A stretch of 9,081 nt of DNA from PALSA-612 sp964595575 (GCA_964595575.1 CAZQRA010000068.1:1-9081), one strand, 5' to 3'. Positions 1-6,125 are shown, counted from the stretch's first letter. Notes: generated by a model not told the origin, from the sequence alone. Numbers and translations: made by a program.

Positions 1-1
1 C

Positions 2-280
2 CTCACCGGCTACTTCGCCCTGGCCGAGCGCCTGGACCCCGAGGCCCTGGCGGCGGCAGCCGGGGCAGCCCTCCTCTCCTTGGCCCAGCGCCGCCTCTCC
101 TCCCAGGTGCGAGCCGTCCGCCGCCGGACGCGGCGGGTGTCGGGGACGATCGAGCTTGGAGACGGCGCCACCCTGCCCATCGACCGAGACCTCCTCACCG
201 CCGCCCCCGAGGCAGCCCTCCGCGCTCTCGTCGCCGCCGTCTGCGCCTTGGCCCTCGCCCTCGTCCTCGCCCGGCTGTGA
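2..280 (+). CDS. C-terminal part of unidentified protein with terminal hydrophobic helix (5' truncated)
   Basis: The reading frame is open from the left edge of the window to a TGA at 278-280, so the real start lies upstream. The visible 92 residues hold an Ala/Leu-rich helical stretch, a very basic patch (RAVRRRTRRV), a short segment that looks like a beta hairpin (SGTIELGDGATLPI), and a final hydrophobic run of about 20 residues (ALRALVAAVCALALALVLAR) that could be a C-terminal membrane anchor. I do not recognise a family. The next gene begins 9 nt after the stop, so the two are probably cotranscribed. The TTG at 80 could serve as a start for a 66-residue version, but the frame reads through it with ordinary codon use, which favours the longer protein. 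Confidence 0.6.
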   Translation, partial: LTGYFALAERLDPEALAAAAGAALLSLAQRRLSSQVRAVRRRTRRVSGTIELGDGATLPIDRDLLTAAPEAALRALVAAVCALALALVLARL

Positions 281-289
281 GCGCGTAGG

Positions 290-1168
290 ATGGAGCGAGT
301 GCTGCGCTGGTCTCGCTCGGACGCCACCGCCCTCGAGCAGGAGCGGGCCAAGCTCCGCGCCCTCGTCGAGGAGGAGCACCGGCAGCGAGCCGCCGAGCTC
401 AAGCGGGCACTCGCGGCCGCCCGAGCCGAGCTCGCGACGGCCGTGGCCGAGGAGGCGCGCCGCCTGGCCGAGGAGCGGCGGCGGGAGCTAGACGAGCGCG
501 AGGAGCGGGCGGCGGCGGAGTTCTCCCTACGCCTGACCCAGGCCCAGATGCGGGTGGAGGAGCGGCTGGCCGCCTGGACCCAGGACCTGGAGCGGGCCCG
601 AGGCGAGATCGAGGCCCAGATCGCCCAGCTCGAGGAGCGCCAGCGCCGGCGCCTAGCCGAGGTCGAGCGCCAGCTGGGCGAGGTGGCCAAGGGCGTCGCC
701 TCCGAGATCGAAGCCCAGCGCGCGGCGGTGGCCCAGCTGCGCGAGCAGGTCGAGAGGGCGGCCAAGGAGGCGGTGGAGGCTGCGACCGGCGAGCTCGAGC
801 AGCTGGCCGCGGAGCGCCGCCGCGCCCTCCACGACGTGGCGGAGCGGCTCCGCCGCCGCGAGCGGGAGCTGCGCGAGCAGCTCGAGCGGGAGGAGGCCGA
901 GGCCCTCGCCCGTCTCTCGGCCAGCTTCGCCGAAGTGGAGCGCCGCCAGGCCGAGCGGCTGGGCCGGGCCTTGGAGCGAGAGGCGTCCCGGATCGTGGAG
1001 CTGGCGGCGGCCGAGTTCGACAAGGCCATCAAGGGGGCCCGGGAGGAGGCCGCCAAGCGCCTGCAGCGGGAGCTCGATCGGGCGGTGGCCGCCTTCGTCC
1101 GGGAGGGCGAGCGGGCGTTGGCCGAGCACGCTGCCCGAGTGACCGCCGGCCGGGGAGGAAGCTCGTAA
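290..1168 (+). CDS. Long coiled-coil protein of unknown function
   Basis: This 292-residue protein is almost entirely charged helix. From about residue 12 to 285 it is rich in Glu, Arg, Ala, Leu and Gln, with heptad-like hydrophobic spacing and almost no Pro or Gly until the tail (GRGGSS). There is no signal peptide, membrane segment or catalytic motif. The last third (about 225-285) is less Glu/Arg-dense and looks like an amphipathic helix with Phe and Val positions. The ATG at 290 follows the upstream TGA by 9 nt, with only a weak GTAGG as ribosome site, so translational coupling to the preceding gene is likely. A structural or scaffold role is plausible, but nothing in the sequence specifies it. 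The low-complexity GAG/CGG codons generate a long antisense open frame that I regard as an artefact. Confidence 0.8.
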   Translation: MERVLRWSRSDATALEQERAKLRALVEEEHRQRAAELKRALAAARAELATAVAEEARRLAEERRRELDEREERAAAEFSLRLTQAQMRVEERLAAWTQDLERARGEIEAQIAQLEERQRRRLAEVERQLGEVAKGVASEIEAQRAAVAQLREQVERAAKEAVEAATGELEQLAAERRRALHDVAERLRRRERELREQLEREEAEALARLSASFAEVERRQAERLGRALEREASRIVELAAAEFDKAIKGAREEAAKRLQRELDRAVAAFVREGERALAEHAARVTAGRGGSS

Positions 1169-1178
1169 AGCTTTCTTT
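1157..1178 (+). terminator. Terminator-like hairpin spanning the stop codon of the coiled-coil gene
   Basis: The arms GGAAGCT (1157-1163) and AGCTTTC (1169-1175) pair over 7 bp with one G-U. The loop CGTAA contains the TAA stop, and three T residues follow. An AT-rich patch like this stands out in a GC-rich genome. The T-run is short, so intrinsic termination here is a reasonable inference, not a certainty. Confidence 0.45.
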
Positions 1179-1212
1179 AGGACTTCTCCAGGACGCCAAC
1201 TTCCCTCGGCAG

Positions 1213-1236
1213 GGTTCGTCTAGGAAAGCACGAACC
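1213..1236 (+). promoter_or_regulatory. Inverted repeat in the leader of the 67-residue gene
   Basis: The 7-bp perfect arms GGTTCGT (1213-1219) and ACGAACC (1230-1236) flank a 10-nt spacer. The right arm ends one base before the Shine-Dalgarno AAGGGG (1237-1242) of the next gene. It could be an operator or a leader RNA hairpin set beside the ribosome site; the sequence does not decide between them. Confidence 0.45.
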
Positions 1237-1246
1237 AAGGGGACCC

Positions 1247-1450
1247 GTGAGCGAGATGACCCAGATAGCGGAGCCGGACTTCAGCGAGCGCCTCAAGGTC
1301 GAGAGCTGGCGCCTGCACGTGTTGATCGAGGCGGGCTACCCGCTGCCCCTGGCCGAGAAGCTGGCCCACTCCAGCGCCGACCTGCACCAAGCGGTGGAGC
1401 TGCTCAAGCAGGGCTGCACGCCCGAGCTGGCGGCCGAGATCCTCCTCTAG
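1247..1450 (+). CDS. Small conserved-looking protein, 67 residues, function unknown
   Basis: A GTG start at 1247 follows the ribosome site AAGGGG by 4 nt. An in-frame ATG at 1256 is possible but lies too far from that site. The protein is acidic and helical, with no signal peptide or membrane segment. The centre, LIEAGYPLPLAEKLAHSSAD, followed by a helix HQAVELLKQGC and a C-terminal PELAAEILL, reads as two or three short helices with regular Leu/Ala faces. I have the impression of similar small proteins in Thermoleophilia-type genomes, but cannot name a family or function. It lies between the coiled-coil gene and xseA; xseA has its own promoter-like signal, so the two need not form an operon. 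Confidence 0.7.
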   Translation: MSEMTQIAEPDFSERLKVESWRLHVLIEAGYPLPLAEKLAHSSADLHQAVELLKQGCTPELAAEILL

Positions 1451-1493
1451 GCAGGGCTCGCCGAGCGAGGCCGCCTCCGCCCGCCTGCGCCTC

Positions 1494-1499
1494 TACCAT
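1494..1499 (+). promoter_or_regulatory. -10-like hexamer TACCAT for leaderless xseA
   Basis: TACCAT ends 6 nt before the GTG at 1506. That puts the expected transcription start at or next to the start codon. No Shine-Dalgarno and no TTGACA-like -35 is visible, which fits actinobacterial leaderless promoters. It also supports GTG 1506 over other in-frame starts. The same geometry recurs at three other genes in the window. Confidence 0.5.
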
Positions 1500-1505
1500 C
1501 TCCTC

Positions 1506-2675
1506 GTGGCCAAGGTGGAGGCGATCGAGTACGGCGACCGCAAGGTCTACACCGTCTCCGCCTTCAACCGCGGCGTCGCCACCTGGCTGGAGCGGCTGCC
1601 CAGCGTGTGGNNNNNNNNNNNNNNNNNAGGGGAGGTGACCGAGCTTCGCCGCCACCCGCGCTGGCAGAGCGTCTTCTTCACGCTCAAGGACCCCGGCGAC
1701 GGCGCCTGTCTCGCCGCCCTCATGGCCCGACACCAGTTCGACGCCCTCCGGCTCGACCTCGTGGACGGCGAGCGGGTGCACGTGTACGGTCGGGCCGAGC
1801 TGTGGCCGAGCCGGGGGGAGCTGCGCCTGCGAGCGTTCGCCATCGAGCGGGTGGGCCTCGGCCGACACCTGGCCGCCCTGGAGCGCCTCAAGCAGAAGCT
1901 GGCCGCCGAGGGCCTGTTCGCCCCCGAGCGCAAGCGACCCTTGCCCCGGTTTCCCCGGCGCATCGGCCTCGTCACCGGCAGCGACGCCGCCGCCAAGAGG
2001 GACGTGGTTACCGCCATCACCACCCGCTTTCCCCCCGCCCGGCTGCTCGTCGCTGAGACCTACGTGCAGGGGCCGCGGGCAGCGGCCGCCATCGTCGAGG
2101 CGCTGGCGGCGGTGGCCGCCCAGCCCCAGGTCGACGTGGTCGTCCTCGCCCGGGGTGGAGGAAGCTTCGAGGACCTCCTCCCCTTCAGCGACGAGCTGGT
2201 GGTACGGGCTGTCGCCTCCTGCCCAGTGCCGGTGGTGTCGGCCGTGGGCCACGAGCAAGACACGCCCCTCTGCGACCTCGCCGCCGACGCCCGAGCCTCC
2301 ACCCCTACCGCTGCTGCTCGGCTCGTGGTGCCTGACCTGGACGAGCTCCTCCAATCCCTGGAGCGGCTGCGCACGGGCCTGGAGCGGGGGGCCAGGCGAA
2401 CGCTCGAGCTCAAGCGAGAGCGCCTGGAGCGGGAGCGGGAGCGCTTGGGGGCGGTCGCTCGGCTCCGCGTGGAGCGGCACCGGGCCGGCCTGGAGGTGCT
2501 TGCAGCCAAGCTGCGAGCCCTGTCTCCCCGGGCCACCCTGGAGCGAGGCTACGCCATCGTCCGCCGTCAGGGCCGGCTCGTCCGCTCAGCCGCCTCCCTC
2601 GCCCTCCGCGACCGGGTCGAGGTCGAGCTGGCCGAGGGCGGCTTCGCCGCCACCGTCGAGGAGCTGCGGGCATGA
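1506..2675 (+). CDS. xseA: Exodeoxyribonuclease VII large subunit
   Basis: XseA is the catalytic subunit of exonuclease VII, which degrades single-stranded DNA from both ends into oligonucleotides in the cytoplasm. The 389-residue product has the N-terminal OB-fold (VYTVSAFNRGV, about residues 14-24, to FFTLKD, 57-62). The nuclease core follows, with GLVTGSDAAAKRD (154-166), RGGGSFEDLLPFSDE (216-230) and VGHEQDTPLCDLAAD (247-261). A charged coiled coil spans about 278-335, and the C-terminus has LSPRATLERGYAIV (339-352). D166, R216, H249 and D252 match the residues I recall as catalytic in E. coli (D155, R205, H238, D241). The 17-base N run falls just after the conserved LPSVW and hides six codons. 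The GTG start is backed by the adjacent -10 hexamer. xseB follows in the same frame after TGA. Confidence 0.97.
   Translation: MAKVEAIEYGDRKVYTVSAFNRGVATWLERLPSVWXXXXXXGEVTELRRHPRWQSVFFTLKDPGDGACLAALMARHQFDALRLDLVDGERVHVYGRAELWPSRGELRLRAFAIERVGLGRHLAALERLKQKLAAEGLFAPERKRPLPRFPRRIGLVTGSDAAAKRDVVTAITTRFPPARLLVAETYVQGPRAAAAIVEALAAVAAQPQVDVVVLARGGGSFEDLLPFSDELVVRAVASCPVPVVSAVGHEQDTPLCDLAADARASTPTAAARLVVPDLDELLQSLERLRTGLERGARRTLELKRERLERERERLGAVARLRVERHRAGLEVLAAKLRALSPRATLERGYAIVRRQGRLVRSAASLALRDRVEVELAEGGFAATVEELRA
1611..1627. other. Assembly gap of 17 N inside xseA
   Basis: Seventeen undetermined bases interrupt the OB-fold coding region of xseA. The frame is kept across the gap as written. Homologues have only two residues between the conserved Trp and Gly-Glu (as in VWISGE of E. 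coli), whereas the gap as written gives six, so its length is probably an estimate. Confidence 0.97.
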
Positions 2676-2683
2676 GGGGAGGG
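2676..2683 (+). promoter_or_regulatory. Strong ribosome binding site GGGGAGGG for xseB
   Basis: This purine run starts directly after the xseA stop and sits 7 nt before ATC 2691. It is the best Shine-Dalgarno match in the window. It marks where xseB translation should begin although no standard start codon is in frame. Confidence 0.6.
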
Positions 2684-2690
2684 TAGGGCC

Positions 2691-2903
2691 ATCAGCGCCG
2701 AGCCCAGCTTCGAGGCGGCCGAGCAGGAGCTCCGTCAGATCGTGGAGCGCCTGGAGGGAGGGACGGTACCGCTCGAGGAGGCGATCGCCCTCTGGGAACG
2801 GGGAGAAGCCCTCTACCGCCTGTGCCGGGAGCGGCTCGAGCAGGCCGAGGGCAAGGTAGAGGAGCTTGCCAGGCGGGCAGAGCCGGAGGAGCCCTCCCCC
2901 TAG
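2691..2903 (+). CDS. xseB: Exodeoxyribonuclease VII small subunit, apparent ATC start
   Basis: XseB binds the XseA coiled coil to form the multi-subunit exonuclease VII. The 70-residue frame carries the family core: FEAAEQELRQIVERLEGG, then PLEEAIALWERGEALYRLC, then RLEQAEGKVEEL, ending at TAG 2901-2903. This matches E. coli XseB (80 aa) over its two-helix hairpin. No ATG, GTG or TTG lies in frame between the xseA TGA (2673-2675) and the first conserved residues; the first in-frame GTG would delete half of helix one. ATC at 2691, 7 nt after GGGGAGGG, is the best start. Alternatives are a one-base sequence error joining ATG 2672 (an ATGA overlap with xseA) to this frame, or readthrough of the xseA TGA, since both genes share a frame. 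The product is certain; the start is not. Confidence 0.9.
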   Translation: MSAEPSFEAAEQELRQIVERLEGGTVPLEEAIALWERGEALYRLCRERLEQAEGKVEELARRAEPEEPSP

Positions 2904-2939
2904 GACGCCGCGGCGGCGCCCCTGCCCTCGACGCCTCCC

Positions 2940-3875
2940 TCAAACCCGGCCCGAGGAGGCCAGGCGCCTGCCCAGGGCGACGAGGTCGTCGACGGCGCGG
3001 GCAGGATCCCCGCTCAGCGCTACCGTCTCCGCCCCCTCCAGCTCGACCTCCACCCGGCCCCCGAAGACGACGCAGCGAACCCCGGCCTGGGCGCAGCGAA
3101 GAGCCACCCTGCCCGGAGCCTTCCCCGTCCAGGTCGTCCGGTCGACCTGGCCCTCCCCGGTCACGACCAGATCGAACCCGCTCGGGTCGAAGCCGATCTC
3201 GTCCAGCACGAGGTCTGCCCCGGGGAGGAGCCTGGCCCCCAGGAAGGCCAAGGCAGCCCCCAGCCCGCCGGCCGCCCCTGCCCCGGGGAGCTCGGCGTAG
3301 GGACGGAGCTCCTCCCTGGAGAGGAGTCGCTCTTCCAGCTCCCGGGCCTGCTCGGGGGTCGCTCCCTTCTGGGCCGAGAAGAGCCGGGCAGCGTCGACCA
3401 GGGGGACGAGGGCATCGCAGGCGACGAGCGTAGGGGCGGGAAGCTCCCGGACCACCTCCAGGAGCCCAGCTCCTCCGTCCACGGTGGCCGTCCCTCCCAG
3501 CGCCACGAGAAGCCGGGGAGGGCGGCCGACGGCCAAGAGGAGCTTCCCGAAGCCCCGGCTGGAGGCAGCCACAGGGTCGAGCAACGTAGGATCGAGGGGG
3601 ATCGCCTGGGCCGACTCGACCACCGCGGTGCCGTCCGGCAGGGAAAGCCACCGCGCCCTCCGTGGCCGACCGAAGGCATCGCAGACGTCCGCCTCGTGCC
3701 AGCGCCCGCCGCAGGCCGCGTACAGCGCCGCCATGGTGCCCTCGCCGCCGTCGGCCACAGGCAGCTCCGTCGCCTCCGCGCCACCCTGGCGAAGCCCCTC
3801 GGCCAGCGCGGCCGCGGCCTCCTGAGCAGTGAGGACGCCCTTGAGGCTAGCGGGGCAGACGAGCGCTCGCACCAT
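2940..3875 (-). CDS. glxK: Glycerate kinase, GlxK/GarK family
   Basis: The enzyme phosphorylates glycerate with ATP; members of this family usually form 2-phosphoglycerate. Family motifs run in order: PASLKG (residues 8-13, where most members have PDSFKG), PVADGGEGT (39-47), ALGGTATVDGGAGLL (125-139), ACD (152-154), QKGAT (169-173), GAGAAGGLGAAL (198-209) and VTGEGQVDRTTWTGKAP (238-254). At 311 residues it is shorter than the roughly 380-residue enterobacterial enzymes; the missing part seems to lie between about 139 and 152. I chose ATG 3875 because the family N-terminus (MVRALVCPAS) begins there behind a GGAGAG ribosome site; the frame extends 56 residues further upstream, but that part is Arg/Ser-rich and overlaps the preceding gene. 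It overlaps the flippase-like gene by 29 nt and is last in a three-gene operon, converging on xseB 36 nt away. Confidence 0.92.
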   Translation of the reverse strand: MVRALVCPASLKGVLTAQEAAAALAEGLRQGGAEATELPVADGGEGTMAALYAACGGRWHEADVCDAFGRPRRARWLSLPDGTAVVESAQAIPLDPTLLDPVAASSRGFGKLLLAVGRPPRLLVALGGTATVDGGAGLLEVVRELPAPTLVACDALVPLVDAARLFSAQKGATPEQARELEERLLSREELRPYAELPGAGAAGGLGAALAFLGARLLPGADLVLDEIGFDPSGFDLVVTGEGQVDRTTWTGKAPGRVALRCAQAGVRCVVFGGRVEVELEGAETVALSGDPARAVDDLVALGRRLASSGRV

Positions 3876-4914
3876 CTCTCTCCGCCATGCCGTGCCTGCC
3901 CTGGGCAAGCACCTCGCCCGCCTCCACCGCAGCCGGCATGCGCCTGAGCGTGGCGAAGGAGATCCCCTCCCGGCCCAAGAAGAGAAGACCAAAGCCGATG
4001 CCCACCGAGGCCTCGATCGCCTGGAGCCCGATACCGAAGGCAAACCCCATGGCGTAGGGGACGCCGTACTCGACGAGGGGAAGCGCGATGGCCGCCTGGA
4101 GGAGGCCCACGTTGCCCGGCCACAGGGGCAGCACCGTGGCCACGTTCATGAGCACGAGGACCAGGCCGGCGGCAGGAAGGTCGAGCCCAAGGTCGAAGGC
4201 TTGCATCGTCGTCCACACGGCCAGAAGCTGGCACCACCACCCGAGAAGCTGGAACCAGACGGCCGCCGCCGACGCCAGCGGCCGCCGCATCACGCCCAGC
4301 CCGTGCCTCCCCAGGGCCAGCAGGCGGCGCAGGGCCCCCAGGTCGTCGAGCTGGCTTCGCTGGTGGTGGCGGGCGGAGAGGAAGGCGAAGACGAACAGGC
4401 CTCCGCCGATGGCAAACAGGATGGACAGGCTGGTGATCGCCCAGTGGGGGAGCTTGGCCGTAGCGAGGACCCACACCACCAGCGCCGCTACCGGGAAGAG
4501 GTCGAAGACCCGGTGCGCGACCACGCTGCCTACCAGGGTGGGCCACGCCCCCCTCCGGCCCGGCATGTGGCGCACGAGCACCGCCACCCGGGCCAGCTCC
4601 CCGACCCGGCCGGGCAGGGCGGCATTGGCCATCAGCCCCACCGAGAAGGCCGAGAACACATGCCCGAACGGAGGATGGGGAGGAGGTAGCGCCTGTCCGA
4701 TCACAGTGCGCCAGGCGAGCACGCGGGCGATGACGGACAGGAAATTGAAGCCGAGAGCAGCCAGTACCCACTCCCAGCGCACCGCCTGGAAGGCGTGCCC
4801 GGCCTGATCCCAGTCGGGCCCAGCCAGGTACAGGGCGAGACCCAGAGCCGAGACGAGGGCCGCGGCCACAGCCAGCCGGGCCCAGGAGGCCGCCAGAGCT
4901 GCCAGCGCCCTCAC
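3847..4914 (-). CDS. LPG-synthase/flippase-like polytopic membrane protein (UPF0104, AglD/MprF-type)
   Basis: This 355-residue inner-membrane protein resembles the transmembrane half of lysylphosphatidylglycerol synthase, a family often placed beside glycosyltransferases and thought to move or handle lipid-linked substrates. Hydrophobic helices are visible at about 13-32, 47-68, 86-100, 124-149, 157-178, 213-237, 247-264, 268-282 and 286-313. Two family signatures are present: NAALPGRVGELARV (97-110) and LPLWPGNVGLLQA (262-274). No aminoacyl-transferase domain follows; the tail after about 320 is short and polar. The GTG start at 4914 overlaps the TGA of the glycosyltransferase gene by 4 nt (GTGA), so translation is probably coupled. 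The last 29 nt overlap the glycerate kinase start. The transported or modified lipid is unknown; a glycolipid made by the upstream enzyme is the natural guess. Confidence 0.9.
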   Translation of the reverse strand: MRALAALAASWARLAVAAALVSALGLALYLAGPDWDQAGHAFQAVRWEWVLAALGFNFLSVIARVLAWRTVIGQALPPPHPPFGHVFSAFSVGLMANAALPGRVGELARVAVLVRHMPGRRGAWPTLVGSVVAHRVFDLFPVAALVVWVLATAKLPHWAITSLSILFAIGGGLFVFAFLSARHHQRSQLDDLGALRRLLALGRHGLGVMRRPLASAAAVWFQLLGWWCQLLAVWTTMQAFDLGLDLPAAGLVLVLMNVATVLPLWPGNVGLLQAAIALPLVEYGVPYAMGFAFGIGLQAIEASVGIGFGLLFLGREGISFATLRRMPAAVEAGEVLAQGRHGMAERDGASARLPR

Positions 4915-6056
4915 CCCTCCCCGCCCGCCCTGCCGGTACGACGGAGCACGAGCTCGTACACCTCGAGCAGCCTCCTTCCCACGTCGTCCCAGGAGTAGCG
5001 GGAGCAGGCGAGCTCCCGGGCGGCCGCGCCCATAGCCCGGCGGCGACCCTCGTCGGCAAGGAGCGAGGCCACTCCCTCGGCCAGGGCGGCGGGGTCGCCC
5101 GGAGGGACGAGGATGCCGGTGTCCTCAGCGACCACCCCCCGGTAGCCGGGGATGTCCGAGGCGACCACGGGGGTGGCAGAGGCGAAGGCCCGAGTGAGCA
5201 CCATGCCGAAGCTCTCCATCCCGAGAGAGGGAGCGACGAGCGCCTTGGCCCGTGCGAGCTCGGCCGTGAGGTGGCCGTCGGAGATCCAGCCAAGCACGTC
5301 GATACCCTCCTCGGGCACCCGCAGGCGGGTCATGAGCAGGCGCACGGCCAGGGGATCGGCGCCGATGACCCGAAGGCGGGCGCCGGTGCGCTTGTACACC
5401 GCCGGCCAGGCCTGGAGCAGGATGGGCAGGCCCTTGCGAGGCTCGTGCCGGCCGATGAAGACGACGCGATGGTCACGGTCTCCGGGATCGGCCGCCGGAG
5501 GGATATCCACCCCGTTGGGGATGACCTCGTACTCTGCCGGTAGCCACCGGCGGGCCGACTCCCGGGCTTGCTCGGAGACGGCGATCCGGTAGTCGATACG
5601 CTCGATGAGGAAGCCCCACAGGGGCAGTCCCAGCCGATGCCAGTTGAGCGCCCCGGACGCGTGCCAGGTGGCCACGATAGGGCACCGGGCCAGGACGAGG
5701 GCGGCCACGCACACAGCCGGGGTCATGGGCTCGTGGAGGTGGAGAAGGTCGAAGCGCTCGCGCTCGAAGACCCGCCGCAGCCGCACGGGCATGGCCGGCG
5801 TGAGGAGGATGTTGGGGAGCGAGCCGTTGGCAGGCACGATCACCGAGCGGCCCACGGGGATGACCTCCGGCGGAGGGTCGCCGTGGCGGCCCAGGCGGGG
5901 ATGGAGGAAGCGGGTGAAGGCGCCGGGCGGGTCGTTGCCCATCACCAGCCGCGTCTCCACCCCCAGTCGCCGCAACGCCTGGGCTTGGCTCTCGGCGTGC
6001 TCTACCACGCCGCCGGGGAACGACCAGGAGAAGGGAACGACGATCCCGACTTTCAC
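4911..6056 (-). CDS. GT4 glycosyltransferase, PimA-like (phosphatidylinositol mannosyltransferase type)
   Basis: The 381-residue enzyme has the GT-B fold of family GT4 and reads most like mycobacterial PimA, which mannosylates phosphatidylinositol from GDP-mannose on the cytoplasmic membrane face. Visible motifs: PFSWSFPGGVVEH (8-20), the nucleotide-loop PGGV; LLHLHEPMTP (104-113); ATWHAS with H132 at the position of the active-site His; AVSEQAR (159-165); PNGVD (180-184); GRHEPRKG (202-209) with the basic residues that grip the donor diphosphate; and APSLGMESFGMVLTRAFA (275-292). In the last, the first Glu of the usual E-x7-E is E281, but the second position is R289. ASDIPGY and ILVPPGDP follow as in PimA. 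The GTG start at 6056 sits 6 nt after a -10-like hexamer. It heads an operon with a flippase-like protein and glycerate kinase. Acceptor and sugar are inferred only. Confidence 0.92.
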   Translation of the reverse strand: MKVGIVVPFSWSFPGGVVEHAESQAQALRRLGVETRLVMGNDPPGAFTRFLHPRLGRHGDPPPEVIPVGRSVIVPANGSLPNILLTPAMPVRLRRVFERERFDLLHLHEPMTPAVCVAALVLARCPIVATWHASGALNWHRLGLPLWGFLIERIDYRIAVSEQARESARRWLPAEYEVIPNGVDIPPAADPGDRDHRVVFIGRHEPRKGLPILLQAWPAVYKRTGARLRVIGADPLAVRLLMTRLRVPEEGIDVLGWISDGHLTAELARAKALVAPSLGMESFGMVLTRAFASATPVVASDIPGYRGVVAEDTGILVPPGDPAALAEGVASLLADEGRRRAMGAAARELACSRYSWDDVGRRLLEVYELVLRRTGRAGGEG

Positions 6057-6062
6057 GCGCCA

Positions 6063-6068
6063 AGTCTA
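6063..6068 (-). promoter_or_regulatory. -10-like hexamer TAGACT for the leaderless GT4 operon
   Basis: Read on the minus strand, TAGACT ends 6 nt before the GTG at 6056, so transcription would start at or next to the start codon. No Shine-Dalgarno is evident. The -35 region has no TTGACA match, but a palindrome begins immediately upstream. Confidence 0.5.
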
Positions 6069-6089
6069 AGGGTCGCTGGGGAGGACCCT
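6069..6089. promoter_or_regulatory. Palindrome abutting the GT4 -10 (candidate operator)
   Basis: The arms AGGGTC (6069-6074) and GACCCT (6084-6089) are a perfect 6-bp inverted repeat with a 9-nt spacer. The left arm touches the -10 hexamer of the minus-strand promoter, so the repeat covers its spacer and -35 position, where a regulator could bind. Confidence 0.35.
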
Positions 6090-6098
6090 CCACGCTCC

Positions 6099-6114
6099 CA
6101 GGGCGGCTGCCCTG
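6099..6114. promoter_or_regulatory. Palindrome just upstream of the deaminase -10 (candidate operator)
   Basis: CAGGGC (6099-6104) and GCCCTG (6109-6114) form a perfect 6-bp inverted repeat around GGCT. It ends 5 nt before the TAGAGT hexamer of the plus-strand promoter and covers its spacer and -35 position. The half-site resembles that of the neighbouring palindrome (AGGG core). Confidence 0.35.
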
Positions 6115-6119
6115 AGCGG

Positions 6120-6125
6120 TAGAGT
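6120..6125 (+). promoter_or_regulatory. -10-like hexamer TAGAGT for the leaderless deaminase gene
   Basis: TAGAGT ends 6 nt before the GTG at 6132, the same spacing as at xseA and the GT4 gene. No Shine-Dalgarno precedes the start. This supports GTG 6132 and a leaderless transcript. Confidence 0.5.

Noticed and set aside
10..1056. A 348-residue open frame on the minus strand opposite the coiled-coil gene
   Set aside because: Its product is almost only Arg, Ser and Ala, as expected when GAG/CGG-rich heptad coding is read backwards; there is no ribosome site or domain.
290..1168. Short repeated DNA units (GAG-CGG-type) in the coiled-coil gene as a tandem repeat or CRISPR-like array
   Set aside because: The units are irregular and follow the protein heptads; there is no fixed repeat length or unique spacers.
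2904..2939. Possible bidirectional terminator between the convergent xseB and glxK genes
   Set aside because: Only a loop-less GC palindrome (CGCCGCGGCG) is visible, with no T-run on either strand; such sequences are common at this GC content.
3876..4043. A 56-residue N-terminal extension of the glycerate kinase
   Set aside because: It overlaps the flippase-like gene, is Arg/Ser-rich, and the family N-terminus with a good ribosome site begins at 3875.
3161..5293. A 710-residue minus-strand frame spanning three genes of the GT4 operon
   Set aside because: It runs out of frame through three well-supported genes, and its product is Pro/Arg/Gly/Ser low-complexity sequence; it is a GC-skew artefact.
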